Source of the DNA: Methylovirgula sp.
Lineage (GTDB): Bacteria; Pseudomonadota; Alphaproteobacteria; Rhizobiales; Beijerinckiaceae
Reading direction: 5' to 3'
Assembly: GCA_030040215.1 (NCBI GenBank)
Contig: JASHUD010000066.1
Location: 1 to 5,165 of the forward strand
Length of the DNA stretch: 5,165 bases
In this document: piece by piece, positions 1 through 5,165 of the stretch
How positions within the stretch are numbered: position 1 is the first letter of the stretch
Layout of the letters: every line of letters begins with the position of its first letter
Notes under the pieces: model-generated
What the model was told of the DNA's origin: nothing
The model's input: the letters and a program-made list of their open reading frames with translations, nothing else
The model's database searches: none
Made by a program: the position numbers and the translations under genes

Positions 1-1
1 C

Positions 2-127
2 ACAAAGCGGATGCGCAGGAGCGTCGGTACGGCCGCTTCCTATGGCTGCATCCGCATGTACAATGAAGACGTGGTCGATCTCTACCAGCGGGTGAGCGTC
101 GGAACGCCGGTCATCGCTATACCTTGA
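2..127 (+). CDS. L,D-transpeptidase (YkuD family), C-terminal fragment
   Basis: Only the last 41 codons lie in the window, since the gene enters from the left edge. The reading frame contains SVGTAASYGCIRM followed by YNEDVVDLYQRVSVGTPV and a TGA stop. This is the catalytic end of the YkuD (L,D-transpeptidase) fold. The Cys codon at 47-49 is the expected nucleophile in the S-x-G-C-[IV]-R-[ML] motif, with the conserved Arg two residues later, and the D-V-x-x-L-Y-x-R-V-x-x-G-T-x-V tail is typical of alphaproteobacterial members. Family knowledge: these periplasmic enzymes form 3-3 peptidoglycan cross-links or attach outer-membrane proteins to the wall. Which of these this one does cannot be told, because the signal peptide and N-terminal domains are outside the window. 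The stop lies 42 bp before the next gene on the same strand. Confidence 0.9.
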   Translation, partial: TKRMRRSVGTAASYGCIRMYNEDVVDLYQRVSVGTPVIAIP

Positions 128-169
128 TCCGCCCTATCGATAGCTCGCGTGCCGCCCTAGATTAGCGGG

Positions 170-1384
170 ATGACTTCGATGGAAACGACCTGCTGCATCG
201 TCGGCGGCGGCCCGGCCGGCATGATGCTCGGCTTCCTTCTCGCCCGCGCCGGGATCGAGACCGTCGTTCTTGAGAAACACGCTGATTTCCTGCGCGATTT
301 CCGCGGCGACACGATCCATCCCTCGACCCTGCAGGCGATGGACGATCTCGGGCTCCTGGACGAATTTCTGACGCTGCCGCACCAAGAGGCGCGGCAGCTC
401 TCCGGCAAGATCGGCGACGAGACGATCGTCCTCGGCGATTTTTCGCATCTGCCCGGGAGGGCCAAGTTCATCGCCTTGATGCCGCAGTGGAATTTCCTCA
501 ATTTCCTAGCCGGCAAGGCGAAGCTTTATCGAAGCTTCCGGTTGATGATGAACGCCGAGGCCACCGGGTTGATCGAAGAAGATGGCGTCGTGCGCGGCGT
601 CGCCGTCAAGACACCGGACGGGCCGCTTACGATCCGGTCGGAGCTTACGATCGGGGCTGACGGACGCCATTCGATCGTGCGCGCCAAGGCAGGCCTCATC
701 CCAAAGGATATCGGCGCGCCGATGGATGTGCTTTGGTTCCGGGTGCCGCGCGACGCCGCCGATTCCAGCGAAACCTTCGGCCGCGTGGACAACGGTCAGA
801 TTCTCGTTCTGCTTCAGCGCGGCGACTATTGGCAATGCGCTTATCTCATCGCCAAAGGCGGTTTCGGAGAACTGCGAGCGCAAGACGTCTCGGTCTTGCG
901 CGGCCGTATCGCCGAACTCGCGCCTTTCCTTGCCGATCGAGTCGCGGAGATCAAGACCTGGGACGACGTGCGGCTGTTGGTCGTGAGCGTGGACCGGCTG
1001 CCGCTCTGGCACAAGCCCGGGCTTCTCTGCATCGGGGATTCGGCGCACGCCATGTCGCCGATCGGCGGCGTCGGCGTCAATGTCGCGATCCAGGATGCGA
1101 TTGCCGCCGCCAATATACTGTGGGCCGCTCTTCGCAAGGGAGAGGTCCCGGAGGCATTGCTGGCGGCCGTCCAGAAGCGGCGCGAACCCGCGGTCAAGCT
1201 CACCCAGGCCGTCCAGGTCCTCGTGCAGAACAAGATCGTATCGAATGTGCTGCGCGAACGCGGCAAGGTCCGGGCGCCGTGGATTATACGCCTGTTCAAT
1301 TACATTCCCTGGCTGCGCCGCCTGCCGGCGCGCTTCGTCGGGCTTGGATTTCGGATGGAGCGGGTAAGAAGCCCGCAGGCATAG
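170..1384 (+). CDS. FAD-dependent oxidoreductase / aromatic-ring-type monooxygenase (FAD_binding_3, UbiH/PHBH superfamily)
   Basis: This is a complete 404-residue protein with the three signatures of class A flavoprotein monooxygenases. The N-terminal Rossmann motif is VGGGPAG (residues 11-17), followed by a Glu at about 35 expected to bind the FAD ribose. The DG motif is GADGRHS (about 162-168), and the GD motif is GDSAHAMSP (from 289), running into GGVGVNVAIQDA. Family knowledge: such enzymes use NAD(P)H and O2 to hydroxylate or epoxidise an organic substrate, or act as simple FAD oxidoreductases; substrate identity is not readable from these motifs. The length fits the family, so it looks intact. 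A basic, aromatic C-terminal stretch (about 363-404, including IIRLFNYIPWLRRLP) could associate with membrane; that is inference. ATG 170 is preceded only by a weak purine stretch (AGCGGG), and ATG 179 is an equally possible start. The gene sits 42 bp after the L,D-transpeptidase gene and 54 bp before pgi, compatible with one transcript. Its neighbours do not suggest a pathway. Confidence 0.9.
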   Translation: MTSMETTCCIVGGGPAGMMLGFLLARAGIETVVLEKHADFLRDFRGDTIHPSTLQAMDDLGLLDEFLTLPHQEARQLSGKIGDETIVLGDFSHLPGRAKFIALMPQWNFLNFLAGKAKLYRSFRLMMNAEATGLIEEDGVVRGVAVKTPDGPLTIRSELTIGADGRHSIVRAKAGLIPKDIGAPMDVLWFRVPRDAADSSETFGRVDNGQILVLLQRGDYWQCAYLIAKGGFGELRAQDVSVLRGRIAELAPFLADRVAEIKTWDDVRLLVVSVDRLPLWHKPGLLCIGDSAHAMSPIGGVGVNVAIQDAIAAANILWAALRKGEVPEALLAAVQKRREPAVKLTQAVQVLVQNKIVSNVLRERGKVRAPWIIRLFNYIPWLRRLPARFVGLGFRMERVRSPQA

Positions 1385-1438
1385 CACCGGCAAATTCCCG
1401 CCGATATGCTAGATACGAAGTCAGCCCGCGAATCGCCC

Positions 1439-3079
1439 ATGGATCGTTCCGACCTTTCCGAGCCGCTTTATGCGCTTGAGGCGCATCGCACCGACATGGG
1501 CGAGGCGACGATCGCCGGTCTTTTCGCCAAGGATCCGCGACGCTTCGCCGATTTTCACGTCGCGCTCGACGACATCCTGTTCGACTTCTCGAAGCACAGA
1601 GTCGACCGCACCACGCTCGCGTTGCTTCTCGATCTCGCCCGCGCCGCCAAACTCGAAGAGCGCCGCGCCGCGCTTTTTGCCGGCGACATCGTCAATCCGA
1701 CCGAACACCGGCCGGCGCTGCATATGGCGCTGCGCAACATGCGCGGCGCGCCGATGCGCGCGGCGGGCGTCGACGTCATGCCTGAAGTGCTCGCCGAGCG
1801 GCGCAAAATGCTCGCCTTTGCGGAGGACGTGCGCAACGGCCGCACGCGCGGCGCGACCGGCCAGACGTTCACCGACGTCGTCAACATCGGGATCGGCGGC
1901 TCAGATCTCGGCCCGGCGATGGCGGCCGAAGCGCTTTCGCCGTTCATCGCGCCGCATCTCAAGTTGCATTTTGTCGCCAACGTCGATGGCGCCGATCTCG
2001 CCGACACGCTGAAGGACCTGGCGCTCGAGCGCACGCTATTCGTCGTTTGCTCGAAGACGTTCACCACGCTCGAGACGATGACGAATGCCGCGGCGGCGCG
2101 CAAAGCCGTCGTCGCAAAGCTCGGCGAAGCCGCCGTCGCCGCGCAGTTCTGCGCGGTCTCGACGGCGCAGAAGGAAGTCGCCGCGTTCGGCATTGCCGAG
2201 GACCGCCGCTTTCGGTTTTGGGATTGGGTGGGAGGACGTTATTCCGTTTGGTCCTCGATCGGGCTCTCGCTGGCGGTCGGTATCGGCGCGGCGCACTTCG
2301 AAGAGTTTCTGCGCGGCGGAGAGACGATCGACCGGCATTTCGTGGAAGCGCCGTTGGCGCGCAACGTTCCGGTGCTGATGGCGCTGATCGAGATCTGGTA
2401 CCGCAATTTCTGGGATTATGCCGTGCAGGCGATAATCCCCTACGATCGGCGGCTACGCCGTTTCCCCGCCTATCTTCAGCAACTCGAAATGGAATCGAAC
2501 GGCAAGTCGGTCGATCTTGCCGGGACACCGATCGAATCGGCCACCGGCGCGATCCTCTTCGGTGAGCCGGGCACGAATGCGCAGCACGCCTTTTTCCAGC
2601 TTTTTCATCAGGGTACGGAGATCGTACCGGTCGATTTCCTGGTCGCCGCGGCGCCGACGGCGGCCGATCCCGATCAGCATCGTCTGCTCCTCGCCAATTG
2701 TTTGGCGCAGAGCGAGGCGTTGATGCGCGGGCGTACGCAAACCGAGGTTGAGACGCGGATGCGCGCGCTAGGCGCGAGCGAAGCAGAGACCGCGGCACTG
2801 GCGCCGCATAAAACTTTTGCCGGCAACCGGCCGTCCGGCACGTTTCTCTTGCGGCAATTGAGCCCGTGCGTGCTCGGCGAACTCATCGCGCTCTACGAAC
2901 ACAAGGTCTTCGTGCAATCGGTCATCTGGAACATCGATCCCTTCGATCAATGGGGCGTGGAACTCGGCAAGGAACTCGCGTCGGGGCTGGCGCCGCTCGT
3001 CGCTGGCAAGAACGCGCCGCTCGACAAGCTCGATTCCTCGACGGCGGGGCTGATCGCGCAGTTGCGGAAGTGGACGTGA
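1439..3079 (+). CDS. pgi: Glucose-6-phosphate isomerase
   Basis: This cytoplasmic enzyme interconverts glucose-6-phosphate and fructose-6-phosphate in glycolysis, gluconeogenesis and entry to the pentose phosphate and Entner-Doudoroff routes. The protein is 546 residues from ATG 1439, close to the E. coli enzyme (549), and co-linear with it. Sugar-phosphate isomerase (SIS) motifs are present: IGIGGSDLGP (from about 150) and SKTFTT (205-210). Both PROSITE-type PGI signatures are seen: DWVGGRYSVWSSIG (from 262) and the segment ending FDQWGVELGK. Expected catalytic residues are Glu352 in MESNGK, His383 in NAQHAF and Lys511 in VELGK. Each is exactly three positions before E. coli Glu355, His386 and Lys514 as I recall them, so the active site is intact. 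An upstream in-frame ATG at 1406 would add 11 residues of low similarity to the family; 1439 is preferred because the conserved N-terminal region begins soon after it. Neither start has a clear Shine-Dalgarno sequence, so the start is less certain than the identity. The gene is followed by the palindromic repeat at 3084-3150. Confidence 0.97.
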   Translation: MDRSDLSEPLYALEAHRTDMGEATIAGLFAKDPRRFADFHVALDDILFDFSKHRVDRTTLALLLDLARAAKLEERRAALFAGDIVNPTEHRPALHMALRNMRGAPMRAAGVDVMPEVLAERRKMLAFAEDVRNGRTRGATGQTFTDVVNIGIGGSDLGPAMAAEALSPFIAPHLKLHFVANVDGADLADTLKDLALERTLFVVCSKTFTTLETMTNAAAARKAVVAKLGEAAVAAQFCAVSTAQKEVAAFGIAEDRRFRFWDWVGGRYSVWSSIGLSLAVGIGAAHFEEFLRGGETIDRHFVEAPLARNVPVLMALIEIWYRNFWDYAVQAIIPYDRRLRRFPAYLQQLEMESNGKSVDLAGTPIESATGAILFGEPGTNAQHAFFQLFHQGTEIVPVDFLVAAAPTAADPDQHRLLLANCLAQSEALMRGRTQTEVETRMRALGASEAETAALAPHKTFAGNRPSGTFLLRQLSPCVLGELIALYEHKVFVQSVIWNIDPFDQWGVELGKELASGLAPLVAGKNAPLDKLDSSTAGLIAQLRKWT

Positions 3080-3083
3080 AATC

Positions 3084-3107
3084 CTTCTCCCCGCTTGCGG
3101 GGAGAAG
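3084..3107. repeat. Perfect GC-rich palindrome (REP-like), 11-bp arms, 2-nt loop
   Basis: CTTCTCCCCGC (3084-3094) and GCGGGGAGAAG (3097-3107) are exact inverse complements separated by TT. It begins five bases after the pgi stop codon. CTTCTCCCCGC-type palindromes are a familiar intergenic repeat of Hyphomicrobiales genomes (recollection, not a search). As RNA it would make a very stable hairpin that could protect the pgi 3' end or stop transcription. It is not followed by a T run, so it is not a classical intrinsic terminator on the + strand. Confidence 0.85.
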
Positions 3108-3115
3108 TACCCCAA

Positions 3116-3150
3116 CCCTTTCCCCATTCGCCGCTCTCATGGGGAGAGGG
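3116..3150. repeat. Second REP-like palindrome, 12-bp arms, 11-nt loop
   Basis: CCCTTTCCCCAT (3116-3127) pairs with ATGGGGAGAGGG (3139-3150), with one T-G pair and an 11-base loop. It lies eight bases after the perfect palindrome and shares its CTCCCC/GGGGAG core, so the two look like one composite repeat unit filling nearly all of the pgi to TMEM175 gap. The unpaired tail after it (ACAGCGAAGGAG) appears to resemble the tail of such repeats elsewhere and carries the ribosome binding site of the next gene. Confidence 0.75.
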
Positions 3151-3156
3151 ACAGCG

Positions 3157-3163
3157 AAGGAGA
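3157..3163 (+). promoter_or_regulatory. Shine-Dalgarno sequence fixing a TTG start for the TMEM175-family gene
   Basis: AAGGAGA ends nine bases before TTG 3173, which is good spacing for a strong Shine-Dalgarno site. It is the only good ribosome binding site in this gap and decides the start in favour of TTG 3173. The other upstream in-frame start codon (TTG 3095) lies in the loop of the first palindrome. Confidence 0.75.
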
Positions 3164-3172
3164 ATCCAGTTC

Positions 3173-3802
3173 TTGCGCGCCAACTACAACCACATCGCCG
3201 GGCAAAGCGTCGAACGCCTCGCGGCGTTGAGCGACGGCGTCTTCGCGGTCGCCATGACGCTGCTGGTGCTCGACCTACGCACGCCCGCCGAGACGGCGAT
3301 CCATAGCGAGGCCGATCTCTGGCATGCAATCGTCGCGCTCGCGCCGCGCGTCATCGTCTATCTGATGAGTTTTTTGACGCTCGGCATCTTCTGGGTGGGA
3401 CAACAGACGCAGCTCAATCATTTCTCCCAAGGCGACCGCCATATCACCGGTATTCATCTTATCTTTTTATTCTCTATTTCGCTGATGCCCTTTTCGACGT
3501 CGCTGATGGCGGCTTTCATTTCCTACCGGCTGGCGTTGCTGGTCTATTGGGCAAATATTCTCATTCTCGGCGCGATCCTTTTCGCCGGCTGGCGCTATGC
3601 CGTGTACGCGCAACTGGTGAAAAAGGAGTTGTCGGCCGATTTCGCCGCGGCGATCGAACGGCGCATCGTCGTCGCGCAAACGCTTTACGCGCTCGGCGCC
3701 TTGCTATGCCTCGTCAACACCTATTGGAGCCTCGGCTTTATTCTGCTCGTGCAGATCAACTACGCCGTCGCTCCGCGTTCCGGGCCGCTGTCGCGGCTTT
3801 GA
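3173..3802 (+). CDS. TMEM175-family (DUF1211) predicted cation channel membrane protein
   Basis: The protein is 209 residues from TTG 3173, typical of single-repeat bacterial TMEM175 proteins. The family signature is in the first helix: residues 15-36 read R-LAALSDGVFAVAMTLLVLDL-R, matching the R-x-x-x-F-S-D-G-V-F-A-I-A-x-T-L-L pattern, with Leu19 in place of the usual Phe. Hydrophobic segments follow at about 53-75 (ending GIFWVG), 91-113 (HLIFLFSISLMPFSTSLM region), 119-142 (LALLVYWANILILGAILFAGW) and a final pair across about 166-202, giving about six membrane spans with a short charged loop (KKELSADFAAAIERR) between spans four and five. Family knowledge: bacterial members assemble as tetramers in the inner membrane and conduct K+ and other monovalent cations through a pore lined by hydrophobic residues of helix 1; physiological roles are poorly known. 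The gene follows pgi on the same strand after the palindromic repeat and converges with the SWIB gene 39 bp away. Channel activity here is inferred from family only. Confidence 0.88.
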   Translation: MRANYNHIAGQSVERLAALSDGVFAVAMTLLVLDLRTPAETAIHSEADLWHAIVALAPRVIVYLMSFLTLGIFWVGQQTQLNHFSQGDRHITGIHLIFLFSISLMPFSTSLMAAFISYRLALLVYWANILILGAILFAGWRYAVYAQLVKKELSADFAAAIERRIVVAQTLYALGALLCLVNTYWSLGFILLVQINYAVAPRSGPLSRL

Positions 3803-3841
3803 CGCGCCGAGCTAGGAAAGTATGCGGGACAGGCTGAAGCG

Positions 3842-4132
3842 CTATTTCAGATGTTTGGCAAGCAGCTTGTTCATTTCGAACATCGTGACTTTGCCCTTGC
3901 CGAAGACGGCGTGCAGCTTGTCGTCGGCGAGGATCTCACGCTTGTTCGCGGGGTTCTGGAGCTTGTGTCTCTTGATGTAAGCCCAAATCTTGCTCACGAC
4001 CTCGGTGCGTGGCAAAGGGTCGGAACCAACGACCGCGCCGAGCTCCTTCGACGGATGCAACGGCTTGTTGAAGGCGCTCGGGGCCGCGGCCGACTTTTTC
4101 TTGGTGGCGGCTTTCTTCGGTGCACTCGTCAT
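3842..4132 (-). CDS. Small SWIB/MDM2-domain protein
   Basis: The 96-residue protein has a short lysine/alanine-rich N-terminal tail (residues 5-20, with KKAATKKKSAAA) and a single SWIB/MDM2 domain filling the rest (about 21-96). Diagnostic stretches are ELGAVVG, LPRTEVVSKIWAYIK, LQNPANKREI, DDKLHAVFG and VTMFEMNKLLAKHL, in the order of the SWIB consensus. SWIB domains were defined in eukaryotic SWI/SNF chromatin remodelling subunits. Stand-alone bacterial versions are known in Chlamydiae and many alphaproteobacteria, where the role is not established; nucleoid or topoisomerase-related function is a suggestion. The tail resembles histone H1-like basic tails and could contact DNA (inference). 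ATG 4132 has a good ribosome binding site on the minus strand, GGAG at 4144-4141 inside GGAGAGAGAG, eight bases before the start codon. The gene is transcribed toward the TMEM175-family gene and lies downstream of argG on the same strand, with its own apparent promoter at 4224-4232. Confidence 0.93.
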   Translation of the reverse strand: MTSAPKKAATKKKSAAAPSAFNKPLHPSKELGAVVGSDPLPRTEVVSKIWAYIKRHKLQNPANKREILADDKLHAVFGKGKVTMFEMNKLLAKHLK

Positions 4133-4201
4133 CGCTCTCTCTCCAATCGAATCTGCGGCGGTCTAGTAACCCAAAATCGCCAATATCCGAAATGCTGCAA
4201 G

Positions 4202-4222
4202 CGGATTTCAGGTGCAAATCCG
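4202..4222. promoter_or_regulatory. Palindrome overlapping the predicted SWIB gene transcription start (operator or 5' hairpin)
   Basis: CGGATTT (4202-4208) and AAATCCG (4216-4222) are perfect inverse complements around a seven-base spacer. On the minus strand the palindrome starts one base after the TATAAT box at 4229-4224, so it covers the expected +1. This is the position of a repressor operator; alternatively it forms a hairpin at the 5' end of the SWIB mRNA. Neither use is proven, and no regulator is recognised. Confidence 0.45.
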
Positions 4223-4223
4223 A

Positions 4224-4232
4224 ATTATACCA
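4224..4232 (-). promoter_or_regulatory. Probable extended -10 promoter of the SWIB gene
   Basis: Read on the minus strand, TGGTATAAT is a perfect extended -10 element (TG, one base, then TATAAT). No convincing -35 hexamer is seen 16-18 bases upstream, which an extended -10 can tolerate. It would give a start near 4217 and a leader of about 85 bases before ATG 4132, containing the palindrome at 4202-4222. A perfect TATAAT is uncommon in DNA this GC-rich and it sits in the correct gap and direction. Confidence 0.5.
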
Positions 4233-4312
4233 AGCCAATTCGCAAGCCGTGACGGCACAGGGGACAAAAAGCGGCGCGGCAGTGGCGGCGGAGTGGCCGG
4301 AGCAGATCCTCA

Positions 4313-4335
4313 AGCTATGCGGCTAAGGCATAGCT
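4313..4335. other. Perfect 8-bp hairpin downstream of argG
   Basis: AGCTATGC (4313-4320) and GCATAGCT (4328-4335) pair perfectly around a seven-base loop. With one bulged base, two more pairs can be added (TC with GA). The hairpin lies 44 bases past the argG stop in the direction of argG transcription. It has no T run on either strand, so it is more likely an mRNA 3'-end stabiliser, part of a factor-dependent terminator, or chance, than a classical terminator. The rest of the gap from 4133 to 4379 holds no gene I can support. Confidence 0.4.
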
Positions 4336-4379
4336 GATTCGGGGAACCTCGCCAAGATCGCGCCCAGCGCAGTCCCTTT

Positions 4380-5165
4380 CTACGTCGGTTTCGCCCGTTT
4401 GCGCTTGCGCCGGGCGAGCGTGCGCAGCCGCAAGGCGTTGAGTTTAATGAATCCCGCCGCGTCGCGGTGGTCGTAGGCAACCGCGCCTTCCTCGAAGGTA
4501 ACGAGGTCCTGGTCATAGAGCGAATAGGGGCTGGAACGGCCGATGACCGAGGCCGAGCCTTTATAGAGCTTCAGCCGGACGCGGCCCGTCACGAACTCCT
4601 GGCTTTTGTCGATTGCCGCCTGCAGCATTTCCCGCTCCGGCGAAAACCAGAAGCCGTTGTAGACGAGCTCGGCGTATTTCGGCATCAACTCGTCCTTCAG
4701 ATGCGCGGCGCCGCGGTCGAGGGTGATCTGCTCGATGCCGCGATGCGCGGCATAAAGGATCGTGCCGCCCGGCGTCTCATACATGCCGCGCGATTTCATG
4801 CCGACGAACCGGTTCTCGACAAGATCGACGCGGCCGATGCCGTTTATGCGGCCGAGCTCGTTCAGCCGGGCAAGCAGCGCCGCGGGCGTGAGCTTCTTTC
4901 CGTCGACCGCGACCGGGTCGCCCGATTGGAATTCGACCTCGACGAAGGTCGGCTTATCCGGCGCATCTTCCGGATTGACGGTGCGCGAATAGACATAATC
5001 CGGCACTTCTTGCGCCGGGTCTTCCAGCACTTTGCCTTCCGAAGACGTGTGCAGCAGGTTGGCATCGACCGAGAACGGCGCCTCGCCGCGCTTATCCTTG
5101 GGCGTAGGAATCTGGTTCTTCTCGGCGAAGGCGAGCAGCGCGCTGCGCGAAGTTAGGTTCCATTC
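4380..5165 (-). CDS. argG: Argininosuccinate synthase, C-terminal about two-thirds (5' end beyond the window)
   Basis: ArgG condenses citrulline and aspartate with ATP to give argininosuccinate, AMP and pyrophosphate, the penultimate step of arginine synthesis, in the cytoplasm. The visible 261 residues begin at EWNLTSRSALLAFAEKN on the right edge and end with a basic tail (ARRKRKRAKPT) at a TAG stop. Conserved family blocks appear in order: KDKRGEAPFSVDANLLHTSSEGKV-type block, RINGIGRVDLVENRFVGMKSRG, MYETPGGTILYAAHRGIE, GAAHLKDELMPKYAELVYNGFWFSPERE and DAAGFIKLNALRLR. The Glu of VENRFVG and the Tyr of MYETPGG have the 12-residue spacing of the citrulline-binding Glu258 and Tyr270 of the Thermus enzyme (from memory). 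A whole ArgG is about 400-410 residues, so roughly 145 residues, including the ATP-binding N-terminal motif, are off the window. No frameshift is seen. The SWIB gene lies 247 bp downstream on the same strand. Confidence 0.96.
   Translation of the reverse strand, partial: EWNLTSRSALLAFAEKNQIPTPKDKRGEAPFSVDANLLHTSSEGKVLEDPAQEVPDYVYSRTVNPEDAPDKPTFVEVEFQSGDPVAVDGKKLTPAALLARLNELGRINGIGRVDLVENRFVGMKSRGMYETPGGTILYAAHRGIEQITLDRGAAHLKDELMPKYAELVYNGFWFSPEREMLQAAIDKSQEFVTGRVRLKLYKGSASVIGRSSPYSLYDQDLVTFEEGAVAYDHRDAAGFIKLNALRLRTLARRKRKRAKPT

Noticed and set aside
519..540. Direct repeat of CGAAGCTT separated by four bases.
   Set aside because: It is inside the FAD oxidoreductase reading frame, is explained by the codons there, and has no associated element or duplication.
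506..1393. Long open frame of about 295 codons antisense to the FAD oxidoreductase gene.
   Set aside because: It is a shadow of codon bias in GC-rich DNA: its translation shows no recognisable domain, and the opposite strand has a clear conserved enzyme over the same span.
1406..1438. Upstream ATG 1406 as the pgi start, adding 11 residues.
   Set aside because: It has no ribosome binding site, the added residues do not resemble PGI N-termini, and ATG 1439 gives the usual family length with catalytic residues at a constant offset from the E. coli enzyme.
3095..3172. TTG 3095 as the start of the TMEM175-family gene, adding 26 residues.
   Set aside because: It lies in the loop of the perfect palindrome, the added residues are just a translation of the repeat, and TTG 3173 has a strong, well-spaced Shine-Dalgarno sequence.
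3803..3841. Bidirectional terminator between the converging TMEM175 and SWIB genes.
   Set aside because: The 39-bp gap shows no inverted repeat of useful length and no T run on either strand.
4260..4300. Possible intrinsic terminator on the minus strand ending in TTTTT (complement of AAAAA at 4266-4270).
   Set aside because: The preceding sequence is C-rich with no complementary G-rich arm, so no stable stem forms before the T run.
4285..4353. tRNA-like stretch: a hairpin with a 7-base loop preceded by GGCGGAGTGGCCGG, which recalls a class II tRNA start.
   Set aside because: The position before the would-be anticodon is not T, there is no GGTTCGA-type T arm, and the acceptor ends do not pair, so it is not a tRNA.

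Overview
The window is ordinary, compact, GC-rich chromosomal DNA. The protein sequences and a GGGGAGA-type palindromic repeat of a kind frequent in Hyphomicrobiales (Rhizobiales) suggest an alphaproteobacterium. A member near Beijerinckiaceae, Methylocystaceae or Bradyrhizobiaceae is plausible, but this is inference and the genus cannot be fixed by reading.

Layout. A rightward block holds four genes. First comes the 3' end of an L,D-transpeptidase gene (to 127). Next is a complete group A-type FAD-dependent oxidoreductase/monooxygenase of unknown substrate (170-1384), then pgi, glucose-6-phosphate isomerase (1439-3079). A pair of GC-rich palindromes (3084-3150) follows, and after it a TMEM175-family (DUF1211) membrane protein starting at TTG 3173 (to 3802). 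A leftward block faces it: a small SWIB/MDM2-domain protein with a lysine/alanine-rich tail (4132 down to 3842), then the 3' two-thirds of argG, argininosuccinate synthase (entering from the right edge, ending at 4380). The TMEM175 and SWIB genes converge with a 39-bp gap. The 247-bp gap between argG and the SWIB gene carries a likely extended -10 promoter for the SWIB gene, a palindrome over its predicted start point, and a separate perfect hairpin.

The genes do not form one pathway. Pgi interconverts glucose-6-phosphate and fructose-6-phosphate, ArgG makes argininosuccinate for arginine synthesis, the L,D-transpeptidase acts on peptidoglycan, and the TMEM175-like protein is a predicted cation channel. 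The close spacing of the first three (42 and 54 bp) allows co-transcription, but nothing links them functionally.

I found no mobile element, CRISPR array, RNA gene or defence cassette, and no evidence of an undescribed multi-gene system. The most interesting items are modest: the SWIB protein and its palindromic promoter region, the repeat that appears to supply the ribosome binding site of the TMEM175 gene, and the altered FSD motif of that protein.
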